From contig CAWBSY010000001.1 of assembly GCA_963791575.1 (NCBI GenBank), forward strand, positions 62,001 through 126,000: 64,000 nt of DNA, given 5' to 3'. Below, piece after piece: positions 9,702 through 19,013 of the stretch (within the stretch, counting starts at the first letter, position 1; the number at the start of each line of letters is the position of its first letter). Origin of the DNA: JAOAPG01 sp963791575 (lineage in GTDB: Bacteria > Acidobacteriota > Terriglobia > Terriglobales > Acidobacteriaceae). A program made the position numbers and the translations under genes. The notes beneath the pieces were generated by a model. It worked only from the letters and a program-made list of their open reading frames with translations, had not been told where the DNA came from and made no database searches.

Positions 9702-11144
9702 CTAATTGGAGTGCGAGATTCTTTCTTCCATGAAAGACATTATTCGTGAGTCATCGGCTGTTTTTAGGGTCGGAAAGGTCTCTTTCAGCCAACCAATCAT
9801 TTCAGTCGTATAAAACGGTTTATCTTTCAGCATTGCAATAAAGAACTGAAATCCAGCAGGGTCATTTATGGAGACGAGGGCCTGTGCGGCTGAAGTGCGA
9901 ACCCATGTCTGCTGGGAGTTCTGCAACAAGCGACGAAGGTACGGTAGTGCGATTTGACCGTAGCTGCCGATGCCGTCCACTACACTCATGCGACCAGACC
10001 CATGGGGGTCATCAGGATCGTAGATTGCTGTTGCCTTCGTCAGTTTCGGCAGGTCGCTGGCGTCCTTGAACCAAGTAATACAGATTAGGGATTGTTCTAC
10101 GGCGAGATTTGCATCCACCATTTCCCAAAGCGATTGATGTGTTCCGGCTGTGCGCTTCTCTCCGAAATAATTGGATAGCCACCATGCCGCCTGCTCGTTC
10201 CTTTGACCGACGATATGATGGACAGACGAATCGAGAAGCCGAGAGACTGTGTGCAAGGTCTTTGGCATAAGTCCGAAAGACGGATCGCTAAGCAGCACAA
10301 GAGTGTGGATTGCGCCCAACGCCCGTTGAGGACTGTCGGAGTTTAGATTCGCTAAAGCTACGGCCGCAAGTTGTTCACTAATTGGTTTGAAAATCTGCCC
10401 TGAAGAACTAAGTGAATACGCTAAATAATCGTTTGGGCCTTCGCTTTTGATGATGAAAAGTGTTTCTTGGCGGACAAGTTCTGGATCAAACAGGGCTAAA
10501 CTATCGCCAGCATACGAGCCGACAATCTGGTCGGAGGTGTAGGTCTTCTCCAAGACTGCATCGAGTGTTGCGCGAGTGCGTGATGCCAGTAAAGATGGAA
10601 GGAAGTCTCCTACGATTAATCCGGGACTTGTCGGACTGCTGTTTAGCTGAGAGGCAAGCCATCGGCCGACATCGACCGAAGCGGATCGCTGAACCTCCAG
10701 CGGTGTCCACTCCGAGTGTTCGGTAATCTCACTCCGCCCATTGATGTACTCGGACCGGGTGTATCGCACGAGATAGAGGCCCGGTTCCATGCTCGGGTAT
10801 TGAAGATGGAGAGGCAGTCTCGATTCCGGTGATTCGGGCGCAGAAACCCACCCACACATTGCGCCAGCGTGCCCGTGTAACAGGGGAAGCTTTACTGGTG
10901 TCAGTTTGGTTCCGTTGTGTTGAACCTCGACTTGATTGCATCCGAAATCGGTAGGTGTTGTGCTCGCGGGATAATGGATTTTGTGCGGTTTGTCACTGTT
11001 TACCATGAGCCATATCGGCATTCCGGCATATGCAGGGCTGGTGAAGGAAATCCTGACCGTTTGAACGCCCTGCACCGTATCCGAAGCGGTCGCACATGAT
11101 AATGCCAACCAGAACGGAACGACATAATGAAGAACCCGTCGCAT
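9702..11144 (-). CDS. Secreted hypothetical protein with HEAT-like repeats
   Basis: A 480-residue protein of unknown function. It has a signal peptide (MRRVLHYVVPFWLALSCATA), an N-terminal beta-rich half with YPSMEPGLYLVRYTRSEY (strand-like, perhaps immunoglobulin-fold), and a helical C-terminal half. Segments such as GQIALPYLRRLLQ and VRTSAAQALVSINDP read as HEAT/PBS-lyase-type repeats. No catalytic motif was seen. It stands alone, flanked by a gene-poor gap on one side and the tRNA-Ser remnant zone on the other. Similar two-part secreted proteins are frequent in soil Acidobacteria, which is background knowledge rather than a match I could verify. Confidence 0.75.
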   Translation of the reverse strand: MRRVLHYVVPFWLALSCATASDTVQGVQTVRISFTSPAYAGMPIWLMVNSDKPHKIHYPASTTPTDFGCNQVEVQHNGTKLTPVKLPLLHGHAGAMCGWVSAPESPESRLPLHLQYPSMEPGLYLVRYTRSEYINGRSEITEHSEWTPLEVQRSASVDVGRWLASQLNSSPTSPGLIVGDFLPSLLASRTRATLDAVLEKTYTSDQIVGSYAGDSLALFDPELVRQETLFIIKSEGPNDYLAYSLSSSGQIFKPISEQLAAVALANLNSDSPQRALGAIHTLVLLSDPSFGLMPKTLHTVSRLLDSSVHHIVGQRNEQAAWWLSNYFGEKRTAGTHQSLWEMVDANLAVEQSLICITWFKDASDLPKLTKATAIYDPDDPHGSGRMSVVDGIGSYGQIALPYLRRLLQNSQQTWVRTSAAQALVSINDPAGFQFFIAMLKDKPFYTTEMIGWLKETFPTLKTADDSRIMSFMEERISHSN

Positions 11145-12113
11145 CGATCAACAGTTTAGAACAGGTCTGGCTTCTAGCTAGGCGGGCATGTCAGAAGGTA
11201 TACCTGTGAACCAGCACCGAGTCCGGCGAAACAGGGGGCGAAAGGCCGCATACATTGAAGTCGCGTACTGAAGCCTTTTGAGACGGGGCTTGCATCAGCA
11301 GAAATCGCACGCCCAACAAAAATAGACGCTGCTTCACCACTTGGCTCTGAGAGCCCTCAACCCATGCCGTCGCCGGTGCGGAAGGCTTCTGTGATGCGTG
11401 GGACTGCAGCCAACGAGCCCAAAGCCAATTCAAAAGCTCCGGGTAGATATGCGGGACTGTCTTCATTCGCCAACGTAAAGGCCTGTTCTTCACTCAGACT
11501 GAACTTGTCGGTCTTTGCATCGTAGGTGACGTAGCTTCCGGCAGCTTGTGATGATAACCACTCGCGCAAATAGCGTTCGTCAGTATCTGTCTTGGCGGCA
11601 AGTTGGGCAGAAGTCATTGGCTCCCCGGCGAGTGCCTTGTACAGTGTTCTGCAATAGTCTCAGGCGTCAAATCGTCTGGTCTTTTCATCAGGTCTTCTAA
11701 AAACAGAACCCGAGGAATCGACGGGTGTCCCACAATGCCAGATAAAGCGCTCGCGACCTCTTGGATACCTGGGTAGCTCACTGTCGAGTCCGGGAGCTAA
11801 TCCTTAAGAAAGTGCATAAGTGAGGCGATGTTTTCGTTTCGGAATGTCCGTCCCAATAATCTTATTGGCCAAGCGCCCTAGTGGAGCTGCAAGCTATGAG
11901 AACCCCTATTAGCTGGCATGTGCTGCCCGAATATTTGATTGTAGAGGGAGAACACTGCCGCTGAATGAGATAGGTAAGGGCGAAGAATGGACTAGCAATT
12001 TCCAGTCCGATTCCGCAGGCTGACTGTTCGGGACACCGTCAGGACACTAAGATCAGATTCGGCAGGAACACCCAAGCGTGCATTTCTTCATAACTGCTTG
12101 TAGATCTTGATTC
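11145..12113. other. Decayed region between the HEAT-type gene and tRNA-Ser
   Basis: Nearly 1 kb with no intact gene. It holds a methyltransferase fragment (separate entry). Upstream of that fragment, on the same strand at about 11640-11790, another short open stretch contains VASALSGIVGHPSIPRVLF; I do not recognise it. The remainder shows scattered stops on all strands. Confidence 0.6.
11357..11656 (-). pseudogene. N-terminal fragment of an Rv2258c-like SAM methyltransferase
   Basis: About 95 codons encode the winged-helix N-terminus of a class I SAM-dependent methyltransferase: LYKALAGEPMTSAQL, TDERYLREWLSSQAAGSYV and EDSPAYLPGAFELALGS match the usual family pattern. The frame ends at 11357, right after FRTGDGMG, where the family would continue into its catalytic Rossmann fold. 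None of the three downstream frames recovers that domain, so this is a truncation and not a simple frameshift. Upstream the frame runs into a stop just before TLYKALAG. A non-functional relic is the best reading. Confidence 0.75.
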
Positions 12114-12206
<93 letters not shown>

Positions 12207-12389
12207 GGCGTGCGTTTTCAAAAGCTTACCACAGAACTAATCACAGTTCGCTGAACAACTGCTGACCTCGCCGCCAAAAAGTGCAGAAAACCGCCGCTGG
12301 CTTTCTGCTACGGGGCCATAGCTAGCTCCGCAGCCTTCGTCGAAATTTAATTCTAGCTGCTGCCGATCTGTTTCGGCTCGTCCTAATGC

Positions 12390-12840
12390 TTAAATCCGCG
12401 ACTGCACCTTGCCCGCTGCTTCGAGAACGCTCGAATCAAAAACCTTGATGTAGTGCTCGCGGGTCACGTGTGGCTTCGAGTGGCCCAAATCCGTTGCACC
12501 ACCTTGTCCTGAGCTCCCCATCGCATAGAGGTTCGAAGCCAGCCCCCGCCGGAACGCGTGGCCACCGTACCACAGTGTGGATAGCCTCAAAGGCTCGCCG
12601 AACCACTCGCCTCCCCAGTTTGTCCACATTCATAGGCAGTCCATTCCCGCAGTGAAAAACCACGGCGGCTTGTGGGTTACTCATCGACCTGCAGTGTTCA
12701 TTCAAGATTGTCGCCAAGGCAGGCATGACCGGCACGGAATCGCGGCTGGCACGCGTCTTCGGGAGGTTCACCACCGGTTGTCCCGCCGATGGTCGAATAC
12801 TCCCTGACGCTCCATGGGCCGGCTCTTCATCGAGCCGATC
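12390..12840 (-). pseudogene. Tyrosine recombinase (integrase) C-terminal remnant, frameshifted
   Basis: Remnant of a phage-type integrase catalytic domain. The upstream frame (from about 12774) reads LPKTRASRDSVPVMPALATIL and RRVVRRAFEAIHT. One extra base near 12573 moves to a second frame reading WYGGHAFRRGLASNLYAMG, then GHSKPHVTREHYIKVF, ending at 12390. The His-x-x-Arg box (HAFR) and the nucleophile Tyr (EHYIK) are preserved. The N-terminal core-binding domain and the first catalytic Arg are missing, so no functional enzyme can be made. The left boundary is the stop; the right one is approximate. Confidence 0.82.
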
Positions 12841-12875
12841 GAGATGCTTTATGCGTGGCGGTCAAGAACGACGGC

Positions 12876-12903
12876 CACGTAGGTGTTAATACTTACCTAC
12901 GTG
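12876..12903. repeat. Perfect 9-base inverted repeat
   Basis: CACGTAGGT and ACCTACGTG are exact reverse complements separated by 10 bases. It lies between the integrase remnant and the Fis-type fragment. No T-run follows, so it is not an obvious terminator; it may be an old element end or a recombination half-site. Confidence 0.5.
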
Positions 12904-13114
12904 CCGGGAGCGCCAGGCGATCATAAGCGTCCTGCGCGACACAAAGGGTCGTGTGGGAGGGACGGACGGCGCTGCCGCGCGTATGGCAATCAACCGAACT
13001 ACACTTATTTCCCGTATAAAAAAATTTGGCATTGATCCTAAACATCTCTCTCGCCTCGCGCATGCGCGCTCACATTCAAGCCGGAAATTGTACAAACTGG
13101 TGACATCACGTTGA
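12890..13114 (+). pseudogene. Fis-type helix-turn-helix tail of a sigma-54 activator, fragment
   Basis: An open stretch with no start codon, so easily missed, reads ERQAIISVLRDTKGRVGG then GAAARMAINRTTLISRIKKF followed by GIDP. This is the C-terminal Fis-like DNA-binding domain of NtrC/FhlA-type enhancer-binding proteins (the 'GxxGAAxxLGxxRTTLxxRMKKLGI' pattern). The receiver/GAF and AAA+ domains are absent: the frame hits a stop at 12887 upstream, inside the adjacent inverted repeat. It ends at TGA 13112-13114. It is a relic of a gene otherwise deleted at this junction. Confidence 0.75.
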
Positions 13115-13244
13115 CATCCGCTCGACACATTCAAAATACGATTTGACAGCTACCAGGTTAGAGGAATGTCGTTCAAGTCTACGCAGAACCCAGGTACTGA
13201 CTCCCTCGCCCCGGCTTAGCACCATTCAGTCAAGGAGATTCCAC

Positions 13245-14258
13245 ATGAAACTTCGCACTTTCGCTCTCACAGCTTGCTTCGGGCTGGTAGTAATGTTTGG
13301 ATCCAGCGTAGCCCTGGCGCAATATCAACTTAAGAATCTAGTTTCGAATCAAATAGGAATGGCAAAACACATTGATCCACTTATCGTAAATGCCTGGGGC
13401 TTGGTGTATGGACCCGGCGGGCCGTTCTGGGTCAGCGATGAAGGAACCGGTTGGTCGACACTCTACAATGGCACAGGAGTCAAACAGGGGTTGGAGGTAG
13501 TAGTGCCTTCCGCAAGCGGAGCGGGCACAGGCTCACCGACTGGAATCGTTTTTAACGGATCGCCAGAGTTCCAGGTACAAGGGTGGAAGGCGATCTTCCT
13601 GTTCGCGACACTCGATGGAACTATCAGCGGATGGGCGCCACAGTCCAATCCCAATCAGGCCATTATTGCTGTGAGCAACCCCAGCTCTGTTTACACAGGC
13701 TTGGCGATCACCAGTAAGACTACAGGGAACCGTTTGTTCGCTGCCGACACCGCCAACAACAAGATCGATGTGTACGACGGTAATTTCAGCCTTGTAAATT
13801 CGTTTACTGATACCACCCTACCGGCGGGTTTTACGGCCTTTGGCATTCAGGATATCAATGGTCAGGTTTATGTTACGTTCGCCAGTGCCTCCGGTGCGGC
13901 CGATGGTTTTGTGGACATCTTCAGCGAAGATGGAACACTCCTGAAGCAGCTCATACACGGCAGGCCGCTGAATCAGCCTTGGGGATTTGCCATGGCACCG
14001 AAGAATTTCGGACCGCTCAGCAACACCCTGCTGGTTTCCAACAACACCAACCGCGGTACCATAAACGCCTTCAATGCCTTGACTGGACAGTTTGTGGGTT
14101 CGGTGAAGGATACGAATGGCAAATTAATCCATATCGATCAACTTTGGGGAATCGACTTCGGCGGTGGCACGGCAAACAATGGCCGCACGAATCAGCTGTT
14201 CTTCACTGCGGGCCCCAGCAACAACCTGGCTGGAACATTTGGAGTGATCTCGTTCTAG
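13245..14258 (+). CDS. Secreted TIGR03118-family protein, beta-propeller-like
   Basis: Exported protein of 337 residues. The ATG at 13245 (MKLRTFALTACFG) sits 6 bases after AAGGAGA and opens a signal peptide cut near VALAQ; the frame is open further upstream but without a leader. The mature part has NAWGLVYGPGGPFWVSDEG, GTGSPTGIVFNG, TGLAITSKTTGNRLFAADTA and QPWGFAMAP, the recurring blades of the TIGR03118 family, whose function is unknown. It ends just before a good terminator, so it is probably monocistronic. It is the first intact gene to the right of the remnant zone. Confidence 0.88.
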   Translation: MKLRTFALTACFGLVVMFGSSVALAQYQLKNLVSNQIGMAKHIDPLIVNAWGLVYGPGGPFWVSDEGTGWSTLYNGTGVKQGLEVVVPSASGAGTGSPTGIVFNGSPEFQVQGWKAIFLFATLDGTISGWAPQSNPNQAIIAVSNPSSVYTGLAITSKTTGNRLFAADTANNKIDVYDGNFSLVNSFTDTTLPAGFTAFGIQDINGQVYVTFASASGAADGFVDIFSEDGTLLKQLIHGRPLNQPWGFAMAPKNFGPLSNTLLVSNNTNRGTINAFNALTGQFVGSVKDTNGKLIHIDQLWGIDFGGGTANNGRTNQLFFTAGPSNNLAGTFGVISF

Positions 14259-14284
14259 TAAGCTGAACGCAGAACTTCACGGAG

Positions 14285-14309
14285 AGGCCGCTTTCGGGCG
14301 GCCTTTTTT
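14285..14309 (+). terminator. Rho-independent terminator
   Basis: AGGCCGC-TTTCGG-GCGGCCT is a perfect 7-base stem followed by a run of T, 27 bases after the TIGR03118 stop codon. Confidence 0.9.
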
Positions 14310-14366
14310 AATCTTGAGTTGTAAAGGCGGAAGCTCAAGAAACTGCTTGATATGAAGTTTTAGGAG

Positions 14367-15551
14367 TTAACGGCTGTACTGATTCTTCTTTTTCTCCGCA
14401 TGCCTTTCCATCCCCAGCTGGATCAGCCTCTCAATTAGATCGGGATACGATATACCCGTCGCTGCCCACATCTTGGGATACATGCTGATCGCCGTGAAGC
14501 CTGGCATGGTATTGATTTCGTTTAAATAAATCTTGCGCGTCTGGGGATCCATCAGGAAATCGACTCGCGCCAGCCCGGCGCAGTCCACCGCTTTGAATGC
14601 GCTGATGGCTAGCTGCTGAATCTTCTTCGTCTCCGCCTTGGTAATCTTGGCCGGAAGGAAGAGCTGTGAGCCTTCATCGAGATACTTTGCCGTGTAGTCA
14701 TAAAATTCTTTGACTGGAACAATCTCACCCGGCAAAGATGCTTGCGGTTTGTCGTTTCCAAGAACGGAGCATTCGATCTCACGAGCCTTCTGCTTTTTGC
14801 CACCAACGCCCTGTTCGATCACGATCTTGCGATCAAACTTTGCCGCTTCCTCAATCGCGGGACCAAGCTCTTTGCGGTCATGCGCTTTGGAAATGCCGAC
14901 TGACGATCCAAGGTTTGCTGGCTTCACAAACAGCGGATACTTGAGCTTGCTCTCGACCAGCTTCTGAACCTTCTTTGAATTCTCTTCCCACTCACTGCGC
15001 AAGACTGTCACGTGTTTAACGATGGGAAGTCCGGCGGCGCGAAACAAAGACTTCATGATGTCTTTGTCCATGCCTGCGGCTGAACCGAGGACACCCGCGC
15101 CTACGTAAGGCAAGTCCGCGAGTTCGAGCAAGCCTTGGATGGTTCCGTCTTCTCCGAATGTTCCATGCAGCACGGGGAAAATAATATCGACGTTGATGGC
15201 GCGGTCGGTGGAGCGGCGTGTCAGCGCGTCGGTTTGAAACGGCGCGAGAGAATTGCCGTGGCGCTGTGGTTCCGGTGGAACGATGACAGCTTCACCCGTA
15301 GCAAGCATCGCTGCGCCGGGAGTGGTGTCGGGATTGCCCGCACGCAATTGCGAAGTGTCGGTGGCTTTGCCTGTCAACAAATTCTCAGCGTCGGCTGCGG
15401 TGACCCAACGGCCTTCTTTGGTGATCCCGATCGGAACGACTTCGTATCTATTTTTATCGATGGCGTTGAAAACCGAAGCGGCAGAGAGTAAAGAGATTTC
15501 GTGCTCGCCACTGCGTCCGCCGAAAAGAATGCCAACACGTAGTTTCTTCAT
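14367..15551 (-). CDS. ddl: D-alanine--D-alanine ligase
   Basis: Cytoplasmic ATP-grasp ligase of 394 residues that joins two D-Ala for peptidoglycan precursors. The N-terminus VGILFGGRSGEHEISLLSA is diagnostic. VFPVLHGTFGEDGTIQGLLE, PLFVKPANLGSSVGISK and the C-terminal LARVDFLMD with NEINTMPGFT supply ATP, metal and substrate contacts. It carries the mid-region insertion typical of larger (VanA/DdlA-type) ligases. It follows arginase on the minus strand with a 150-base gap containing a repeat, so co-transcription is uncertain. The C-terminus ends in a Lys-rich tail. Confidence 0.97.
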   Translation of the reverse strand: MKKLRVGILFGGRSGEHEISLLSAASVFNAIDKNRYEVVPIGITKEGRWVTAADAENLLTGKATDTSQLRAGNPDTTPGAAMLATGEAVIVPPEPQRHGNSLAPFQTDALTRRSTDRAINVDIIFPVLHGTFGEDGTIQGLLELADLPYVGAGVLGSAAGMDKDIMKSLFRAAGLPIVKHVTVLRSEWEENSKKVQKLVESKLKYPLFVKPANLGSSVGISKAHDRKELGPAIEEAAKFDRKIVIEQGVGGKKQKAREIECSVLGNDKPQASLPGEIVPVKEFYDYTAKYLDEGSQLFLPAKITKAETKKIQQLAISAFKAVDCAGLARVDFLMDPQTRKIYLNEINTMPGFTAISMYPKMWAATGISYPDLIERLIQLGMERHAEKKKNQYSR

Positions 15552-15667
15552 CCTGTTTAGTGTGGCGGGTAGGCGACGCTCGCGTCAATTGTCAGGGATG
15601 ACGGTCTGGGTTCGTGCGGGATAGAGCGTTTTTTCGAGAGACTGAGATCGAGTGGGGAATTAGAAAA

Positions 15668-15701
15668 GTCCCCGCCCAAGCAAAGCTAGAACGGGGCACC
15701 C
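15668..15701. repeat. GC-rich hairpin repeat, family C copy 1
   Basis: CCCCGCCC and ACGGGGCACCC flank a short spacer between ddl and arginase. The same outer blocks recur at 30116-30151. Elements of this form are scattered through Terriglobia genomes. Confidence 0.5.
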
Positions 15702-15705
15702 GCAT

Positions 15706-16650
15706 TTACAGGATTTTTTTTCCGAAGGCTGAGGCTGTTAGTTCCACCGCCAGTTCAGCTGTGCGGTTGTGTTCATCGATTACGGGATTTACTTCTACTA
15801 TTTCGAAGCTCAACATGCGACCGTGGTCGGCGATGATTTCCATTGCAAGGTGCGCTTCGCGATAAGTTGCTCCGCCTCGGACTGGCGTTCCTACTCCGGG
15901 CGCGTCTTCGGGGTCAATCCAATCCATATCTAGTGACACATGATAGCCGGCTGTTCCACGTCCTGCCATTCGCAATGCTTCTTCCATCACCGTTCTCATG
16001 CCGCGCTCGTCAATGTCGCGCATGGTGAAGACTCCTATGCCAGCGCGACGGACATTTTCTTTTTCCACGGCATCGATGTCGCGTACGCCGACTAAGACGC
16101 AATTCTCGGGATTCACTTTTGGAGAGAAATCAAAAATGTTGGAAAGCTCGGACGGACCTAATCCCATAGTTGCGGCCAGCGGCATACCGTGCACATTGCC
16201 GCTTGGCGAACTGTCGGGAGTGTTGATGTCGGTGTGGGCGTCGATCCAGATCAATCCTATTCTTTGGTTTTGACGGCGATAAAACTCAGCAACTCCGGCG
16301 ACGGTACCAGCGGCTACAGAATGATCTCCACCCAGCACCATGGGAACTTTGTTAGCTTCGAGAGTTTCGAGGACCAGTTCGGCATGTTTAGTGCAGGTCG
16401 CAGTGATTTCTTTTAGATACTTGGCATGGGCATCGCCTTCCTGCTTTTGTTCGGGGATTGCAACGGGAACGTTTCCCGCGTCTTCCACATCATGCCCGAG
16501 CGCTTCGAGACGCGCTTCGAGTCCAGCGACGCGAACGGCGGACGGGCCCATATCAACGCCGCGTCGGGATTGGCCCAAATCCAAGGGAACGCCGATCACA
16601 CGAATTTTGCGAGGAACGATACTGGAGAACAACGACGCGGTTGTTTTCAT
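15706..16650 (-). CDS. rocF: Arginase
   Basis: Manganese hydrolase converting L-arginine to L-ornithine and urea, about 314 residues. Metal-site motifs are in order: GGDHSVAAG, WIDAHTDINTP, the arginase-type SGNVHGMPLA loop, and SLDMDWIDPEDAPGVGTP. The C-terminal EIVEVNPVIDEHN also matches arginase rather than agmatinase. The ATG at 16650 is preferred; an in-frame TTG four codons earlier is possible. No strong ribosome site is visible. It starts 35 bases after the asnS stop, so the two may share a transcript. Confidence 0.95.
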   Translation of the reverse strand: MKTTASLFSSIVPRKIRVIGVPLDLGQSRRGVDMGPSAVRVAGLEARLEALGHDVEDAGNVPVAIPEQKQEGDAHAKYLKEITATCTKHAELVLETLEANKVPMVLGGDHSVAAGTVAGVAEFYRRQNQRIGLIWIDAHTDINTPDSSPSGNVHGMPLAATMGLGPSELSNIFDFSPKVNPENCVLVGVRDIDAVEKENVRRAGIGVFTMRDIDERGMRTVMEEALRMAGRGTAGYHVSLDMDWIDPEDAPGVGTPVRGGATYREAHLAMEIIADHGRMLSFEIVEVNPVIDEHNRTAELAVELTASAFGKKIL

Positions 16651-16684
16651 AAAGTTATTCAAATTTCAGGCAACAGCAGTCCGG

Positions 16685-18010
16685 TTACGGATAGAGGCGA
16701 TGCAACATTCGTGGAAATGGAATTGTCTCTCGCACGTGATCAAGCCCGCATATCCATGCTACCGCTCTTTCGATTCCCATGCCGAAGCCGCCGTGCGGAA
16801 CGCTGCCATACTTGCGCAAATCGAGATACCACTTGAACGCCTCTTCGGGAAGGCCGTGTTCGTGAATGCGCTTAACCAATAAATCGTAGGAAGCCATGCG
16901 TTGGGAGCCACCGATGATTTCTCCGTAACCCTCGGGCGCGAGTACATCGACACACAATGCCAACTCGGGCCGATCGGGATCGGGTTCCATGTAGAACGCC
17001 TTCACCTTGGCGGGATAACGATGGATCATCACTGGCTTATCAAACTTCGATGAAATGTAAGTCTCGTCAGGAGAACCTAAATCTCCGCCCCATTCGAATT
17101 TGTTTTCCAGCGCACCTGACGCGTGACCTTCCTGCAAGATTTTGACGGCTTCGTCGTAAGTAATTCGAGGAAAGGGCGCTTCGATTTTCTGGAGCTTGGA
17201 AATATCGCGGCCAATAGTTTGAAGATCGTTGGGGCGGCGTTCCAGACAGCGCTTCACCATGAAACTGATGAGGGCTTCGCCTAGATCCATAAGATCATCG
17301 AGTTTGGCGTAGGCGACTTCAGGTTCGACCATCCAGAACTCGGTGAGGTGGCGACGCGTTTTGCTTTTCTCGGCGCGGAACGTTGGTCCAAATGAATAGA
17401 CTTTCCCGAGCGCCATCGCAGTGGCTTCGATATAGAGCTGGCCGGACTGGGTGAGATATGCCTCTTCTTCGAAGTAATTGACTGGGAATAGAGTGCTGGT
17501 TCCTTCGCATGCCGCCGGGGTGATGATCGGTGGATCGGTGAGAGTGAATCCGCGCTCGTCGAAAAAATCGCGTACAGCTTTGATGATCTCTGCGCGGACG
17601 CGAAGAATCGCGGCCTGACGCGGGGTGCGAACCCAGAGATGGCGGTGTTCCATTAGGAAATCGACGCCGTGTTCTTTCAACGAAATCGGATAAGGATCGT
17701 TTTCAGAGACGCGCTGAAGAACTTCAATATTGCTGACATCCAGTTCGTATCCGCCGGGCGCGCGTTTGTCGGCGCGGACTTTACCTTCGACGATCACACT
17801 GGATTCCTGAGTGAGTCCCTTGATCGCATCAAAGACTTCTGGACGGACAGCATTCTTTGGGACTACACCCTGAATCACACCGCTGCCGTCGCGGAATTGT
17901 GGGAACAAGAGCTTGCCGCTTTCGCGAAGGTTGTAGAGCCAGCCCCGGATGGTGACGGTCTGGCCGTCGTGCTTTCCGATTTCAGCGATAGTGGTTACAG
18001 GAGATGACAT
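16685..18010 (-). CDS. asnS: Asparaginyl-tRNA synthetase
   Basis: Class IIb aminoacyl-tRNA synthetase of 441 residues, charging tRNA-Asn. The OB-fold anticodon-binding domain occupies the first ~110 residues (TVTIRGWLYNLRESGKLLFPQ, written in part). Motif 2 appears as FRAEKSKTRRHLTEFWMVEP and motif 3 as GFGMGIERAVAWICGLDHVR; the ending PFPRMLHRLYP is typical. YLTQSGQLYIEA favours AsnRS over AspRS. The frame is intact over its whole length, unlike thrS in the same window. ATG 18010 is the only sensible start. Confidence 0.97.
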   Translation of the reverse strand: MSSPVTTIAEIGKHDGQTVTIRGWLYNLRESGKLLFPQFRDGSGVIQGVVPKNAVRPEVFDAIKGLTQESSVIVEGKVRADKRAPGGYELDVSNIEVLQRVSENDPYPISLKEHGVDFLMEHRHLWVRTPRQAAILRVRAEIIKAVRDFFDERGFTLTDPPIITPAACEGTSTLFPVNYFEEEAYLTQSGQLYIEATAMALGKVYSFGPTFRAEKSKTRRHLTEFWMVEPEVAYAKLDDLMDLGEALISFMVKRCLERRPNDLQTIGRDISKLQKIEAPFPRITYDEAVKILQEGHASGALENKFEWGGDLGSPDETYISSKFDKPVMIHRYPAKVKAFYMEPDPDRPELALCVDVLAPEGYGEIIGGSQRMASYDLLVKRIHEHGLPEEAFKWYLDLRKYGSVPHGGFGMGIERAVAWICGLDHVRETIPFPRMLHRLYP

Positions 18011-18066
18011 GATTATGAAAGGTCGATCCTAGTGATGACTATAAGCTTGTTGAGCTTCGCTCAACC

Positions 18067-18092
18067 GGACAGCCGAGGCGGCTGTCCCTACG
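18067..18092. repeat. Palindromic repeat, family A copy 1
   Basis: GGACAGCC-GAGGC-GGCTGTCC followed by CTACG. The core recurs twice, inverted, inside tgt at 47691-47773. It lies between asnS and the TIM-barrel gene. Confidence 0.7.
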
Positions 18093-18114
18093 TAATACAC
18101 GGGCTGCGGCTGTG

Positions 18115-18936
18115 CTAGGCACTCTCTAGCTTGTCGTAGGTTTCCCGCATTTTCTCCAGCGGATTTACTTTCTCATCCTCTTCGATTTCGAGCAGCACCG
18201 GCGGGGTCTGGGGCGCAGATCTCAACAACTCCACGGCCTGCTTCCAATCAATCGATCCGTTTCCCGGCCACAGATGCGCGTCACGATCCTTATTGTTGTC
18301 GTGCACGTGAGTGGAATGGATATATTGTTTCAGCGTTTCAAATTCCTGCGCGACGTCGGTCATCATGTGAGCATGACCCAAGTCAAAGCAAACACCCATG
18401 TCATCGAAATGTGTAGTGCGAATGAACTCGATGAGCCGGTCTGGAGTGCTCAACTCGTTGGGAATGTTTTCCAGAAGAATTCGCACGCCGAGTGGTTTCG
18501 CGAACGCGCGCAAGTGCTCGATTGAGGTCATGGCAGCTTCGAACTTGCGATCGTCGAATGACTCGTTGGGCACTCCCACATGCTGGATGAGGAAGCGAAA
18601 CGGAATATGCTCCGCCACTTCGATGGCGCGCTTGATCTCGTCCATGGCTTCAATGCGGCCGGCGCGGTCGGCGGAAGCGACATTCAGCGGCGGCGAGCCG
18701 GTGCGGCCCCACTCGTAGTCAGCATACAGCGGAGCGTGGACGGAGTGCAGCGGAACGCCGCTGGTGCGGAACCAATCTGCGATTTCGCGCACATGCTGCT
18801 TGCGGTTCGCGTAGTCCATGTGCTGACGGGCGGCGAAAATTTCAATCGCCTGCGCGCCACCGCGAACTAATCCGTCCAGCAGCCCTGGATGGAGTCTCTC
18901 TTTTACATATACGAAAGTCGATATTGCTTTCAGCAT
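18115..18936 (-). CDS. Sugar phosphate isomerase/epimerase-type TIM-barrel protein
   Basis: A 273-residue member of the xylose-isomerase-like TIM-barrel family. Metal-ligand segments are readable: LENIPNE (Glu), CFDLGHAHMM (Asp and His), HSTHVHDNNKDRDAHLWPGNG (short form THVHDN, His/Asp) and LLEIEEDE (Glu). Such proteins isomerise or epimerise sugars, or act as dehydratases or AP endonucleases; the exact substrate cannot be named. It is on the minus strand upstream of asnS with a family A repeat between them. ATG 18936 gives the complete first strand (MLKAISTFVYV). Confidence 0.85.
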   Translation of the reverse strand: MLKAISTFVYVKERLHPGLLDGLVRGGAQAIEIFAARQHMDYANRKQHVREIADWFRTSGVPLHSVHAPLYADYEWGRTGSPPLNVASADRAGRIEAMDEIKRAIEVAEHIPFRFLIQHVGVPNESFDDRKFEAAMTSIEHLRAFAKPLGVRILLENIPNELSTPDRLIEFIRTTHFDDMGVCFDLGHAHMMTDVAQEFETLKQYIHSTHVHDNNKDRDAHLWPGNGSIDWKQAVELLRSAPQTPPVLLEIEEDEKVNPLEKMRETYDKLESA

Positions 18937-19013
18937 CGTCCGTTCCCGTGCCCCATTCCCCTAATCTTTTATTTTGGCGAAATCCCGTAGCAATGTTCTC
19001 CGAAAACCATGGC

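Noticed and set aside
11191..11493. Minus-strand frame of 100 residues as the continuation of the methyltransferase
   Set aside because: Its residues past 11357 do not resemble the methyltransferase fold, so it does not restore the gene.
12886..13134. Minus-strand frame of 82 residues
   Set aside because: The plus strand of the same stretch encodes the recognisable Fis-type tail; the minus reading is a shadow.
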